From positions 68,182 to 132,181 of the forward strand of contig NZ_QVML01000013.1 in assembly GCF_010501015.1 (NCBI RefSeq): DNA of 64,000 nt, in the 5' to 3' direction. This DNA comes from Bacteroides sp. 214. Its GTDB lineage: Bacteria; Bacteroidota; Bacteroidia; Bacteroidales; Bacteroidaceae. Every line of letters begins with the position of its first letter. Position 1 is the stretch's first letter. Below, one piece after another: positions 49,922 through 58,826 of this stretch. The translations under genes were made by a program, and so were the position numbers. The notes under the pieces are model-generated. The model made no database searches and was not told where the DNA came from. It was given only the letters and a program-made list of their open reading frames with translations.

Positions 49922-50509
49922 ATGAAAAAAGAGAGTCAGGTTATCTTCGACCGCGATGCCGTGGAATTTGTTACTGTAGCGGCAGAGTTTTGTGCATTCC
50001 TCGAGAAATCGAATGGCATGGAACGTGCCCGCTTTGTCGATACCCTTACCAAAATATTACCGTTACTCTACCTCAAGGCATCTATGCTCCCCGAAGTAGA
50101 AATGATGGGCGAAGAGCTTCCCGAAACATATGTAACGGAAGAAATCTATGAAATACTTCGCATGAACATATCTTATATCCTTGCCGAGAAAGACGACTAC
50201 CTCGAAGTATTTCTGCCCGAAATGGCATACAGTGATACCCCTATAAAGAAAAATGTTTCCGAAGATCTTGCTGATATCTATCAGGATATAAAGGACTTTA
50301 TCTTTGTTTTTCAGTTGGGTTATAACGAAACCATGAACGATGCACTCTACCTTTGCAAAGAGAATTTTTCTTCACTATGGGGGCAGAAGCTGGTAAACAC
50401 GATGCGAGCTCTTCACGACATCAAATACAACGCTGTAGGCGATGAAGACGACAATTATAATTATACCGAAAGTGGAGACGAATTTCATCTGGATGATGAA
50501 AACGATTAA
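49922..50509 (+). CDS. DUF5063 domain-containing protein
   Basis: This is a 195-residue cytosolic helical protein. The DUF5063 core (about 8-160) includes FVTVAAEFCAFLEKSNGMER and LPLLYLKASMLPEVE. The tail is acidic. The family is found in Bacteroidota and Proteobacteria and its role is unknown. It is the first gene of a three-gene run with a 3'-5' exonuclease and RlmI; eight bases separate it from the exonuclease gene. Confidence 0.85.
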   Translation: MKKESQVIFDRDAVEFVTVAAEFCAFLEKSNGMERARFVDTLTKILPLLYLKASMLPEVEMMGEELPETYVTEEIYEILRMNISYILAEKDDYLEVFLPEMAYSDTPIKKNVSEDLADIYQDIKDFIFVFQLGYNETMNDALYLCKENFSSLWGQKLVNTMRALHDIKYNAVGDEDDNYNYTESGDEFHLDDEND

Positions 50510-50517
50510 TTGATTTT

Positions 50518-51150
50518 ATGGTTATCAAGAAAAGCATTCAAAAAGAAGACGTAAAAGATTTGCCGAGGGTTTCCTTCGAGGGTAATATACATGTGATACA
50601 GACCGAAAACGAAGTAGAAAAAGCCGTTAGTTTTCTGAGTACCAAACGGGTGGTGGGCATTGATAGTGAAACACGTCCATCATTTGTAAAGGGACAAACA
50701 CATAAGGTGTCTTTGCTGCAAATATCTACGGAAGATGTCTGTTTTTTATTTCGCCTCAACCACGTGGGATTGTCGCAACCGCTTATCGATTTCCTGGAGA
50801 ATAAAGATATTATAAAGGTAGGACTTTCTTTGAAAGATGACTTCCTGATGTTGCATAAACGTGCCGAGTTCAAACAGCAATCGTGTGTTGAACTACAAGA
50901 ATATGTACTCGAATTTGGCATTAAAGATAAAAGCCTGCAGAAGATTTATGCGCTACTCTTCGGTATGAAAATATCCAAGTCGCAACGGCTAACCAACTGG
51001 GAAACAGAAACCCTGAGCGATTCACAGAAGAAATATGCCGCTACCGATGCGTGGGCGTGCCTGCGGATTTATAATCTGCTGGAGGAGTTGAGAGCAACAG
51101 GCAAATATGAAATACTTAATGATGAACCCCTACAAACCACAGAACAATGA
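50518..51150 (+). CDS. 3'-5' exonuclease domain protein (RNase D-like)
   Basis: The 210-residue protein has the DEDDy exonuclease fold: VVGIDSETRPSF (D and E of motif I), IKVGLSLKDDFLML (motif II), and KKYAATDAWACLRIYNLLEE (motif III, Y-x3-D). It lacks the HRDC domains of full RNase D, so it is a compact form probably acting on RNA 3' ends. Its stop overlaps the RlmI start by four bases (ATGA). Confidence 0.9.
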   Translation: MVIKKSIQKEDVKDLPRVSFEGNIHVIQTENEVEKAVSFLSTKRVVGIDSETRPSFVKGQTHKVSLLQISTEDVCFLFRLNHVGLSQPLIDFLENKDIIKVGLSLKDDFLMLHKRAEFKQQSCVELQEYVLEFGIKDKSLQKIYALLFGMKISKSQRLTNWETETLSDSQKKYAATDAWACLRIYNLLEELRATGKYEILNDEPLQTTEQ

Positions 51151-52331
51151 CACTTCAAAAAATATACCTCAAGCCCGGTAAGGAAGACTCTTTGAAACGT
51201 TTTCATCCTTGGATATTCTCCGGAGCTATTGCCACTTCTACCGAACATATCGCCGAAGGCGAAGTAGTAGAAGTCTACACCTCCAAAAAAGAATTTATTG
51301 CCGAAGGGCATTATCAAATAGGTAGTATCAGTGTGCGTGTGCTTTCGTTTAAGCAAGAACCCATTGATGTGACGTTCTGGAAAAAGAAACTGGCATCAGC
51401 CTATGCGGTACGTAAAGCCATTGGTGTTGCCGGAAACCCTCTTAATAACACCTTTCGCTTAGTACATGGCGAGGGCGACAACCTGCCCGGTTTAGTTATT
51501 GATGTGTATGCCAAGACTGCTGTTGTGCAAGCGCACTCTGTGGGGATGCACGTAGACCGTATGGAGATTGCCGAAGCTCTCTCGGAAGTAATGGAGGGAG
51601 TTATTGAAAATATTTATTATAAATCGGAAACTACATTGCCATTCAAAGCCGACCTCAACTCGGAAAACGGTTTCCTAAAAGGAGGCAATACTGATAACAT
51701 TGCCCAAGAAAACGGATTGAACTTCCATGTGGATTGGCTTAAAGGACAGAAGACCGGTTTCTTTGTAGATCAACGCGAGAACCGTGCTCTGTTGGAAAAA
51801 TATTCCAAAGGTCGCTCCGTGCTTAATATGTTTTGCTATACCGGTGGCTTTTCTTTTTATGCCATGCGTGGAGGAGCTGATATTGTGCACTCAGTTGATA
51901 GCTCTGCCAAAGCTATTGACCTAACCAACAAGAATGTTGCCCTTAACTTCCCCGGTGATGAGCGTCATGAAGCTTTTGAGGAAGACGGTTTTAAGTTCCT
52001 CGACAAAATAGACGATAAATACGATCTTATAATCCTTGATCCACCTGCTTTTGCCAAGCATAAAAGCGCGCTCCGCAATGCGCTGCAAGGCTATCGCCGT
52101 CTTAATGCCAAAGCGTTCGAGAAGATTAAACCGGGAGGAATCATCTTTACCTTCTCTTGTTCACAAGTGGTTACAAAAGAGAACTTTCGTACTACGGTCT
52201 TTACCGCAGCCGCTATGTCAGGAAGGAGTGTGCGTATTTTGCACCAACTGACTCAACCTGCCGATCATCCGGTGAGCATTTATCATCCGGAAGGGGAGTA
52301 CTTGAAGGGGTTAGTGCTTTATGTTGAGTAG
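51147..52331 (+). CDS. rlmI: Class I SAM-dependent rRNA methyltransferase, RlmI-like
   Basis: The 394-residue protein has an N-terminal PUA domain (about 1-80) and a Rossmann methyltransferase domain with VDQRENR, NMFCYTGGFSFYAMRGGADI (SAM motif, near 230) and IILDPPAFAKHK (catalytic motif, near 295). E. coli RlmI methylates C1962 of 23S rRNA; the same substrate is likely. Its last four codons were duplicated by the repeat unit downstream (copy at 52870). Confidence 0.92.
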   Translation: MTLQKIYLKPGKEDSLKRFHPWIFSGAIATSTEHIAEGEVVEVYTSKKEFIAEGHYQIGSISVRVLSFKQEPIDVTFWKKKLASAYAVRKAIGVAGNPLNNTFRLVHGEGDNLPGLVIDVYAKTAVVQAHSVGMHVDRMEIAEALSEVMEGVIENIYYKSETTLPFKADLNSENGFLKGGNTDNIAQENGLNFHVDWLKGQKTGFFVDQRENRALLEKYSKGRSVLNMFCYTGGFSFYAMRGGADIVHSVDSSAKAIDLTNKNVALNFPGDERHEAFEEDGFKFLDKIDDKYDLIILDPPAFAKHKSALRNALQGYRRLNAKAFEKIKPGGIIFTFSCSQVVTKENFRTTVFTAAAMSGRSVRILHQLTQPADHPVSIYHPEGEYLKGLVLYVE

Positions 52332-52869
52332 GGGATAGGAAGATGTAGTAACTAATACTGATGCAACAGATGTGTTAGTGCTTTATGTGGAGTAGAAGAT
52401 AGTGTACCTGTATAGGTAAGACAAACTATCTATAGCGCTGAAAGCGCGATATACTTAGCCCAGGGTCAGGGAGTGAAACGAGCGTAACCCTGGGTTTTGG
52501 AACCAACAATGTGAATTCAAGCTCTGAAAGAGCGGCACACTAATTAATCCCTCCACAAATACCTTTCATCATATTTTACTCCATATTCCTTCAGAAATAT
52601 AATATATTCCTCCTGAAACGTACGTTGTTTATGATGCAGAAAAACCTGCGTATCCCTTTTGCCATTCAAAGTTACGGTAGTATGGTTTGAAATCCTTCAT
52701 CCATTTGCTACTGGCTGTCTTTATGGTTCTTACAAAGCACGGAATAAGTTTGAGTTTGTGCCGCTCTTTCAGAGCTTGAATTCATTTTCTTATGTCCAAA
52801 CCCAGGGTTACGTTCGTTTCACTCACTCACCCTGGGCTAAATATGTCGGGCTTTCAGCCCTGTAGAATT
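52317..52869. repeat. Tandem duplication unit 1 (about 553 bp) with a decayed RAYT
   Basis: The unit begins with the last codons of rlmI (CTTTATGTTGAGTAG) and continues through GCGCTGAAAGCGC and CCCAGGGT repeat motifs, then the RAYT fragment (52544-52750) on the minus strand. It ends with an inverted copy of the CCCAGGGT motif. Unit 2 (from 52870) begins with the same rlmI tail. Confidence 0.8.
52544..52750 (-). pseudogene. Decayed RAYT (REP-associated tyrosine transposase) remnant
   Basis: On the minus strand the sequence TIKTASSKWMKDFK, then FEWQKGYAGFS, then (in another frame) HHKQRTFQEEYIIFL and KYDERYLWRD before the stop, matches the RAYT C-terminal part residue by residue with the intact gene at 681-1136 (KTASSIW, HHQRETFQDE). 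About 14 codons that would hold the catalytic tyrosine (YIxNQ) are deleted and the frame is shifted. The N-terminal HUH half is gone. The stop lies 213 bp after the rlmI stop, in convergent orientation. Confidence 0.8.
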
Positions 52870-53193
52870 CTTTATGTTGAGTAGGGGATAGGAAGATGTA
52901 GTAACTAATACTGATGCAACAGATGTGTTAGTGCTTTATGTGGAGTAGAAGATAGTGTACCTGTATAGGTAAGACAAACTATCCATAGCGCTGAAAGCGC
53001 GATATACTTAGCCCAGGGTGAGCGAGTGAAACGAGTGTAACCCTGGGTTTTGGAATCAACAATGTGAATTCAAGCTCTGAAAGAGCGGCACCCTAATTAA
53101 TCCCTCCACTTTTCATGTCCAAACCCAGGGTTATGTTCGTTCCACTCACTCACCCTGGGCTGAATATGTCGGGCTTTCAGCCCTAATATGTTG
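52870..53193. repeat. Tandem duplication unit 2 (RAYT part deleted)
   Basis: It starts with CTTTATGTTGAGTAG, copied from the rlmI end, and follows unit 1 for about 240 bp at more than 95% identity by eye. It then skips to the inverted CCCAGGGT part, so about 230 bp containing the RAYT fragment are missing. Only the last RAYT codons (CCCTCCAC) remain. Confidence 0.75.
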
Positions 53194-53218
53194 TTCTTTG
53201 AATATAAATATAGCTTAA

Positions 53219-55420
53219 TTACTTCACATTAACCACCACCGAGCTCCTGATATCTGCCGATGAAGCCCCACAGTGTAGCGTAAACTTATCATTTTCTACC
53301 ACCCATGTGTGTGCTTTGTCGTCAAAGTACGCAAGGTCTTTAACCAGAATGGCAATCTCCACCACTTTGCTTTCGCCTGCTTTGAGGAATACCTTTTGGA
53401 AACCTTTCAACTCTTTGGCAGGACGTTGAAGCGACGGCTTGCGTTGCGAAGCATATATCTGTACAACTTCTGCACCATCTACACTACCCTTGTTGGTTAT
53501 GCTTACGGAAATCTTTATCGTATCATCCTTGCCGTATTCTTTTTGGTCGGTAGAAGCTTTTCCAAATTCAAACGTGGTGTATGACAAACCGTATCCAAAC
53601 GCAAACTGCGCTGGAATCTTCTTGGTGTCGTGCCAACGATAGCCTACTAAAATATCCTCCGTGTAAACCTGACGAATGCTATCGCCCGGATAGGAGAGGC
53701 TACCACCTGCTATCGCGCCATTGTCCTCCAAACGCTTTGGAAAACTGAACGGTAACTTCCCTGATGGATTTACTTCACCCGAAATAACATTGGCGGTAGC
53801 ATATCCGGCCGATGAACCAAGATACCACGATTGTATCAGCGCAGGTACTTTGTTCAGCCATGAAGTAGCTACAGCATTGCCACTGATAAGGATAACGCCT
53901 ATGTTCTTATTTATTTTGAGCAACTCTTCAATGAGTTCGTTTTGGTTAAAATCCAAATTATACGTAACGCGGTCGCCTGCTTCGCAGTCTTGCTCATGAC
54001 TCTTGTTGAGCCCGCCAATAAAGAGCACTACGTCAGCATCTTTAGCCAGTTCCAATGCCTTGATTCTTAATGAGTCTGCATTGTAGGGTGATGGAATTAC
54101 CTTTCCGTACGAAGAACGTCCCGAACCATATCCCATCGTGTAGGAGATTTTATCTGCACCATACTTATCGATAAGCCCTTCGAGTGGAGAGACTTCTTTC
54201 TTTACCTTAAGTTCCGAAGAGCCACCACCTATAGTTAGTGGACGGGTGGCATTCTCGCCTACTACGAGAATTTTGTTGTATCTGTCTTTGGCTATCGGGA
54301 AGAAGTTATTCGTGTTTTTCATCAATACAATACTCTCTTCACCAATGAGGCGTGCTGCCTCTGCATGTTCGGGTGTGGCGAAACTACCAAAAGGACGGTT
54401 TCTGTTCATGTTGGTACGGAAAGCAAGACGAAGCATGCGGCGCACCTTCTCATCGAGGGTAGACATAGGCACTTCACCGTTACGCAACATAGTGAGATAA
54501 GGCTTTGCCATGTAGTAATTGTCGTAAGCGAAATCTTTGGTTTGGTTAAGACCGTTTGTCCAACTTCCCATTTCGAGGTCTAATCCGTAGAGGGCTGCTT
54601 CTTTAGTGTCGTGTGCGCTTCCCCAATCGGTCATGAACACGCCATCGAACTTCCATTCACCTTTTAGGATATCGTTAACGAGTCGTTCGTTGTGGCTGCA
54701 CCATTGTCCGCGATATTTGTTGTACGACCCCATAATAGACCATACACCTGCTTTTTCAACACCTGCCTTGAAGGCTGGAAGGTATATTTCGTAGAGTGCA
54801 CGGTCGCTAACCTCCACGTCGATGTGCCCGCGCCATACTTCCTGATTATTGAGTGCATAATGCTTCAAACACGCTGCAACACCGTTTTCTTGTACACCTA
54901 TTATATAAGGTACTACCATTTTAGAGGCAAGGAATGGGTCTTCTCCCATGTACTCGAAGTTGCGCCCATTTAGTGGCATGCGGTAGATGTTTACACCAGG
55001 CCCCAGTATCACATCTTTCTTGCGGTAGCGTGCTTCCGCACCGAGAGATTGCCCATAGAGCAACGAAAGCTCAGGATTGAAGGTTGCAGCGAGTGCAGTC
55101 AAAGCAGGAAATGCAGTACACGAGTCGTTTGTCCAACCTGCATGTTTCCACGAATCCCATTCTATCTCCATGCGCACACCGTGCGGACCATCGCTCATCC
55201 ATAGTTCGGGAATACCCAAGCGAGGAACGCCCGGTGAACTAAACTTAGATTGTGCGTGGATAAATGCTATCTTTTCTTCCAGCGTCATTCGCTTTAACGC
55301 ATCTTCTACGCGGAGCTCAATGTCTTTGCTGTCATCCAGGTAAACTGGTGTTTGTTTGGTTTGCGCGGTGGCAAAGCTTATAAAGAGGCTAAATAGGCCG
55401 TAAGTAAGGATTCTTTTCAT
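53219..55420 (-). CDS. Glycoside hydrolase family 3 beta-glycosidase
   Basis: The 733-residue protein has a signal peptide (MKRILTYGLFSLFISFATAQ), a GH3 N-terminal domain with the catalytic-type FDGVFMTDWGSAH (nucleophile Asp, near 270), a GH3 C-terminal domain, and a final fibronectin type III-like domain (about 630-730, DTIKISVSITNKGSVDGAEV). It should release terminal beta-linked glucose or xylose from the non-reducing end of oligosaccharides. It follows the GH31 gene by 26 bp on the same strand. Confidence 0.92.
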   Translation of the reverse strand: MKRILTYGLFSLFISFATAQTKQTPVYLDDSKDIELRVEDALKRMTLEEKIAFIHAQSKFSSPGVPRLGIPELWMSDGPHGVRMEIEWDSWKHAGWTNDSCTAFPALTALAATFNPELSLLYGQSLGAEARYRKKDVILGPGVNIYRMPLNGRNFEYMGEDPFLASKMVVPYIIGVQENGVAACLKHYALNNQEVWRGHIDVEVSDRALYEIYLPAFKAGVEKAGVWSIMGSYNKYRGQWCSHNERLVNDILKGEWKFDGVFMTDWGSAHDTKEAALYGLDLEMGSWTNGLNQTKDFAYDNYYMAKPYLTMLRNGEVPMSTLDEKVRRMLRLAFRTNMNRNRPFGSFATPEHAEAARLIGEESIVLMKNTNNFFPIAKDRYNKILVVGENATRPLTIGGGSSELKVKKEVSPLEGLIDKYGADKISYTMGYGSGRSSYGKVIPSPYNADSLRIKALELAKDADVVLFIGGLNKSHEQDCEAGDRVTYNLDFNQNELIEELLKINKNIGVILISGNAVATSWLNKVPALIQSWYLGSSAGYATANVISGEVNPSGKLPFSFPKRLEDNGAIAGGSLSYPGDSIRQVYTEDILVGYRWHDTKKIPAQFAFGYGLSYTTFEFGKASTDQKEYGKDDTIKISVSITNKGSVDGAEVVQIYASQRKPSLQRPAKELKGFQKVFLKAGESKVVEIAILVKDLAYFDDKAHTWVVENDKFTLHCGASSADIRSSVVVNVK

Positions 55421-55446
55421 CGCTTTCGTGTTTTATGGGTGTTTTA

Positions 55447-58305
55447 CTATCTCAAATTTACAATTTCTTGATTGCCATTGTAAGTAACCTTTATACCTTC
55501 CATCTTAACGTCATAAGGTTTGGGGTTATTCTTATCAACGAATACTACGTTGAACGCGCGGCTTTGCAGCATACCGGGATATTCTCCCTGACGTTCGCCA
55601 ATGGTTAGTTTGCCCGAAGCTTCGTTGTATGTCATGGAGATTGTGCTGTACTTTCCCTTTTCGTAGTTGTAGTTTACGCCCTCATCTTCGTAAAGCGTAA
55701 ACGCACCGTCTTTTCCTCCATAAACATATAAAGTGATAAGTTCGGGAAGTTTTTCATCTACGTATTGAATGTCGGGGCCATAAGGCATGATGCTACCTTC
55801 GCAGATGTAAAGCGGTATCTGTTCGTAGGGTGCGCTTACCGTTTGTTGCTGTCCTCCTTGAATGTATTTGCCGGTGTATAAGTCATACCAACCGCTTGTT
55901 TCGGGGAAATAAACTTTACGGCTACGTGCACCATATTCGTAAACCGGACAAACCATAAGTGAGGGACCAAACATATATTGATCGCCAATGTTCTCTACCT
56001 TTTTGTCTTTACCAAAATCCATGACTAATGCCCGCATAATGGTGTAGTCGTTATGATAGGTCATACCTGCCAACGAATAGATATACGGCATCATGGAATA
56101 ACGTAAACGGGTGTATGCTACAATCGATTTGTAGGCGGGATGATTCTCGGGTGCCATGTTGTACACTTCGCGGAAGGGGAATTGTCCATGTGCACGGAAG
56201 AGCGGTGTAAAGGTGCCAAACTGATACCAGCGGGTGTTTAGCTCGCGCCACTCTTTGAGGTCGGCGTTCTCTATGCCGGTTTTGTTGAAGTCGCGTTGTG
56301 CTTTCTCAAATCTCTTCTCTACGCAGAAGCCTCCAATGTCCATTGTCCAGTATGGAATACCACTCATGGCAAAGTTGAGCCCTGCGGAGATTTGCGCTTT
56401 CATGTCTTCCCAACGGGTGGCGATGTCGCCACTCCAAGTAGCAGTGGAATAACGCTGTAACCCTGCGAAGCCCGAACGGGTAAGTTGGAAGATGCGACGA
56501 TTGGGGTCGGTAGCAAGCAACCCTTCGTGAATAGCTTGCGCGTTCATTAAAGCGTATGCGTTGAAATACTGTGTGGAAGGGCCAAGCGCAGTAGGGCCGC
56601 AGAGTGCTTTGCGGTATTCCATATCGGTGCAGTCGCGTACATTGGGCTCGCTGGCGTCCATCCACCAAGCGTCAATGCCCAACGGATAAAGGTGCTCCTC
56701 CATCTGTTGCCAGAATAGTTTGCGTGCACCTTCGGCATAGGCATCATAAAAAGAACCTATGTAACCTTTACCAATCCAGTCGCGTATGCTATCTTTCACA
56801 GCTTGTTGATACATCCAGCCTTTTTCGTCGAATTCCTTGTAATGCTCTGTATTGATGTAAAATTTGGGCCAAACAGAAATCATCATTTGTGCGTTCATGG
56901 CATGGATAGAGTCTACCATTGCTTTGGGGCTTGGGAAACGTGCTTCATCAAATTCGTGGCTGCCCCATGCGTCTTGTGGCCAATAACTCCAATCGAGTAC
57001 AATGTTGTCAATAGGTATTTGTCGTTGACGAAACTCTTTGAGTGCGCCAATGATTTCTTCTTGTGTTTTGTAGCGTTCCCGACTCTGCCAGTACCCCATT
57101 GCCCATTTGGGCATGATGGGTGCTTTGCCGGTGAGGGTGCGGTAACCGCTGATTACTTCGTCCATATTGTTGCCATTGATGAAGTAGTAATCTATTTCGT
57201 TACCCATCTCGCTATCTATGGAGAGCTTATTTTGCTGCTCATCGGATACAGGACTTAGGGCACGCAACCCTAAATACGACTCTCCACCATCGGGTTGCCA
57301 CTCTATACGGATGGGGATTCGTTTGCCGGCAGGGAGATCCGCAACAAACTTATAGCTGTTGGGGTTCCATGCAGTACGCCAGCGTTCGGGAACAATGGGA
57401 GTGTTATCGAAATAGACCGTTACGTAACCTGCATAATATAGATGGAAGCGATAGACTCCGCTTTCGTTGGCGGCTATTTCGCCCTTGTACACCACCTTGG
57501 AACCATTGAGCGGAAAGCCCTGTGGTAGGTTCTTGGCAGATTTCAAATCTTCGTAGAAGATGCTGTTTTCAATTCTTTCGATGGGTGCTACACCTTCTTT
57601 GTCTGGGGTGTAAGTAGCTGTTAGCCCTCCTTCTTTGCCTTGCGCGTCGTACAGTTTGAACTCTTCATTAAGTTGTGCATACTCGCGTGGGTCGCCAAAG
57701 TGACTCAATGCGTAGTTATCCCACAAAATGCCATAGTTCTTGTTGGAAAGGATAAACGGTATAGATACTTTGGTGTTGTACTGGAAAAGTGATTCGTTCT
57801 TTCCTTTGTAGTTAAACTCGTCTGCCTGATGCTGCCCCAGTCCGTAAAATGCTTCATCATCGGGCGACTCGAAGACTTGGCGGATGTAGTAGGCGGATGT
57901 TCCTTCTACGGTTACGGGCTTAAAGGTTTTGCCACCACCTGCTTGCTCTTGCAAGATAGGATTTCCGTTTAAGTCGGCGAATACTACCTCTCCTGTGTGG
58001 CGATGTAGTTTAGCCTGCAAAGCGGCTGTTTTGAGCGTGAGTACACTGTCGGTTTCTTCTACAGTAAAAGGTGTTTTTCCGCTTTGCGGCACTATAATCA
58101 AGCTCTTCTCAGCAGAGAATTGCTTTTTAGGAGTGGCTGATACATGGATAATGTTGTCATTAACAACTTGTAGCCTGATTTTCTTTACGTCGCTTGTTTG
58201 TTGCTGTTCAAGGGTTACAATAATCCCGTCATTTGTTTTTTCGTAGCTTGGGTTAGTGCACGAAAATAAGAACAAACATCCCAGCATCCATAGATTGCTT
58301 TTCAT
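55447..58305 (-). CDS. Glycoside hydrolase family 31 lipoprotein with PA14 domain, alpha-xylosidase-like
   Basis: The 952-residue protein is a lipoprotein (MKSNLWMLGCLFLFSC). After an N-terminal domain comes a PA14 insert (about 235-360, SGVYRFHLYYAGYVTVYFDN and RIPIRIEWQPDGGESYLGLR), then the GH31 barrel (PIDNIVLDWSYWPQDAWGSH, IDAWWMDASEPNV nucleophile region, YSTATWSGDIATRWEDM acid/base region), and a C-terminal beta domain. GH31 with PA14 is known from alpha-xylosidases that trim xyloglucan. Together with the adjacent GH3 it fits stepwise breakdown of xyloglucan fragments. No SusC/SusD genes are in the window. Confidence 0.88.
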   Translation of the reverse strand: MKSNLWMLGCLFLFSCTNPSYEKTNDGIIVTLEQQQTSDVKKIRLQVVNDNIIHVSATPKKQFSAEKSLIIVPQSGKTPFTVEETDSVLTLKTAALQAKLHRHTGEVVFADLNGNPILQEQAGGGKTFKPVTVEGTSAYYIRQVFESPDDEAFYGLGQHQADEFNYKGKNESLFQYNTKVSIPFILSNKNYGILWDNYALSHFGDPREYAQLNEEFKLYDAQGKEGGLTATYTPDKEGVAPIERIENSIFYEDLKSAKNLPQGFPLNGSKVVYKGEIAANESGVYRFHLYYAGYVTVYFDNTPIVPERWRTAWNPNSYKFVADLPAGKRIPIRIEWQPDGGESYLGLRALSPVSDEQQNKLSIDSEMGNEIDYYFINGNNMDEVISGYRTLTGKAPIMPKWAMGYWQSRERYKTQEEIIGALKEFRQRQIPIDNIVLDWSYWPQDAWGSHEFDEARFPSPKAMVDSIHAMNAQMMISVWPKFYINTEHYKEFDEKGWMYQQAVKDSIRDWIGKGYIGSFYDAYAEGARKLFWQQMEEHLYPLGIDAWWMDASEPNVRDCTDMEYRKALCGPTALGPSTQYFNAYALMNAQAIHEGLLATDPNRRIFQLTRSGFAGLQRYSTATWSGDIATRWEDMKAQISAGLNFAMSGIPYWTMDIGGFCVEKRFEKAQRDFNKTGIENADLKEWRELNTRWYQFGTFTPLFRAHGQFPFREVYNMAPENHPAYKSIVAYTRLRYSMMPYIYSLAGMTYHNDYTIMRALVMDFGKDKKVENIGDQYMFGPSLMVCPVYEYGARSRKVYFPETSGWYDLYTGKYIQGGQQQTVSAPYEQIPLYICEGSIMPYGPDIQYVDEKLPELITLYVYGGKDGAFTLYEDEGVNYNYEKGKYSTISMTYNEASGKLTIGERQGEYPGMLQSRAFNVVFVDKNNPKPYDVKMEGIKVTYNGNQEIVNLR

Positions 58306-58337
58306 GTTTTGTCGATTTATAATGTGTTTTTAGTGGT

Positions 58338-58784
58338 TTAGATTGTCAACAGGTCTTTCAAGAAAGCATCCAGCTCTTCGTCCAACCCTTTCAGTAGCTC
58401 CTCGTTGAGCAGCATGGTTTCATCGTCCATCAATAGCAGGTCGGCTACGGTTTCTTTCTCATCATCGACCAATACAAATGAGTAAGGTTGTATGAAGGGA
58501 AGGTTTTCAAACTCACCGTTCTCTTTCATGGTTGTTATGATGTTGCGCAGCACTCGTTCGCAGTCTTTAAAGAAATCGGCACCGTTGTACGAAAGCCAAT
58601 CTTCGATAACATTGTTTGCCAATTCCTTGTCTTCATCATTGTATACAGTAAGTTCTCCCGAACTGGGGTTGGGCTGTATATGTATGTCGGTAATGATGGA
58701 CTGTTCGTTCTCGGCAGTATATCCGGAAAGTGCTTTTCGGATGGTGAATTCAATTTCTGATAGCGATTGTTGACTTAACTTCAT
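58338..58784 (-). CDS. Conserved hypothetical protein (Bacteroidales type)
   Basis: This is a 148-residue acidic cytosolic protein, mixed alpha/beta (LSEIEFTIRKALSGYTAENE, VYNDEDKELANNVIEDWL, PYSFVLVDDEKETVADLLLM). It ends in LDEELDAFLKDLL. No enzyme motif is seen. It lies 32 bp upstream of the GH31 gene and 42 bp after the DUF6340-like gene on the same strand, so it may be co-transcribed with them. A -7-like TATCTTTG is 21 bp upstream (58806-58813). Confidence 0.72.
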   Translation of the reverse strand: MKLSQQSLSEIEFTIRKALSGYTAENEQSIITDIHIQPNPSSGELTVYNDEDKELANNVIEDWLSYNGADFFKDCERVLRNIITTMKENGEFENLPFIQPYSFVLVDDEKETVADLLLMDDETMLLNEELLKGLDEELDAFLKDLLTI

Positions 58785-58826
58785 AGAGTATTGCTTTTAT
58801 TGTGTTTCAAAGATATATAAAAAAGA

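Larger units (their letters stand above)
52332..53218. other. 887-bp intergenic stretch built of duplicated repeats
   Basis: It holds the two tandem units described here and a RAYT remnant. No intact gene is supported; frames crossing it are broken. Confidence 0.75.
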
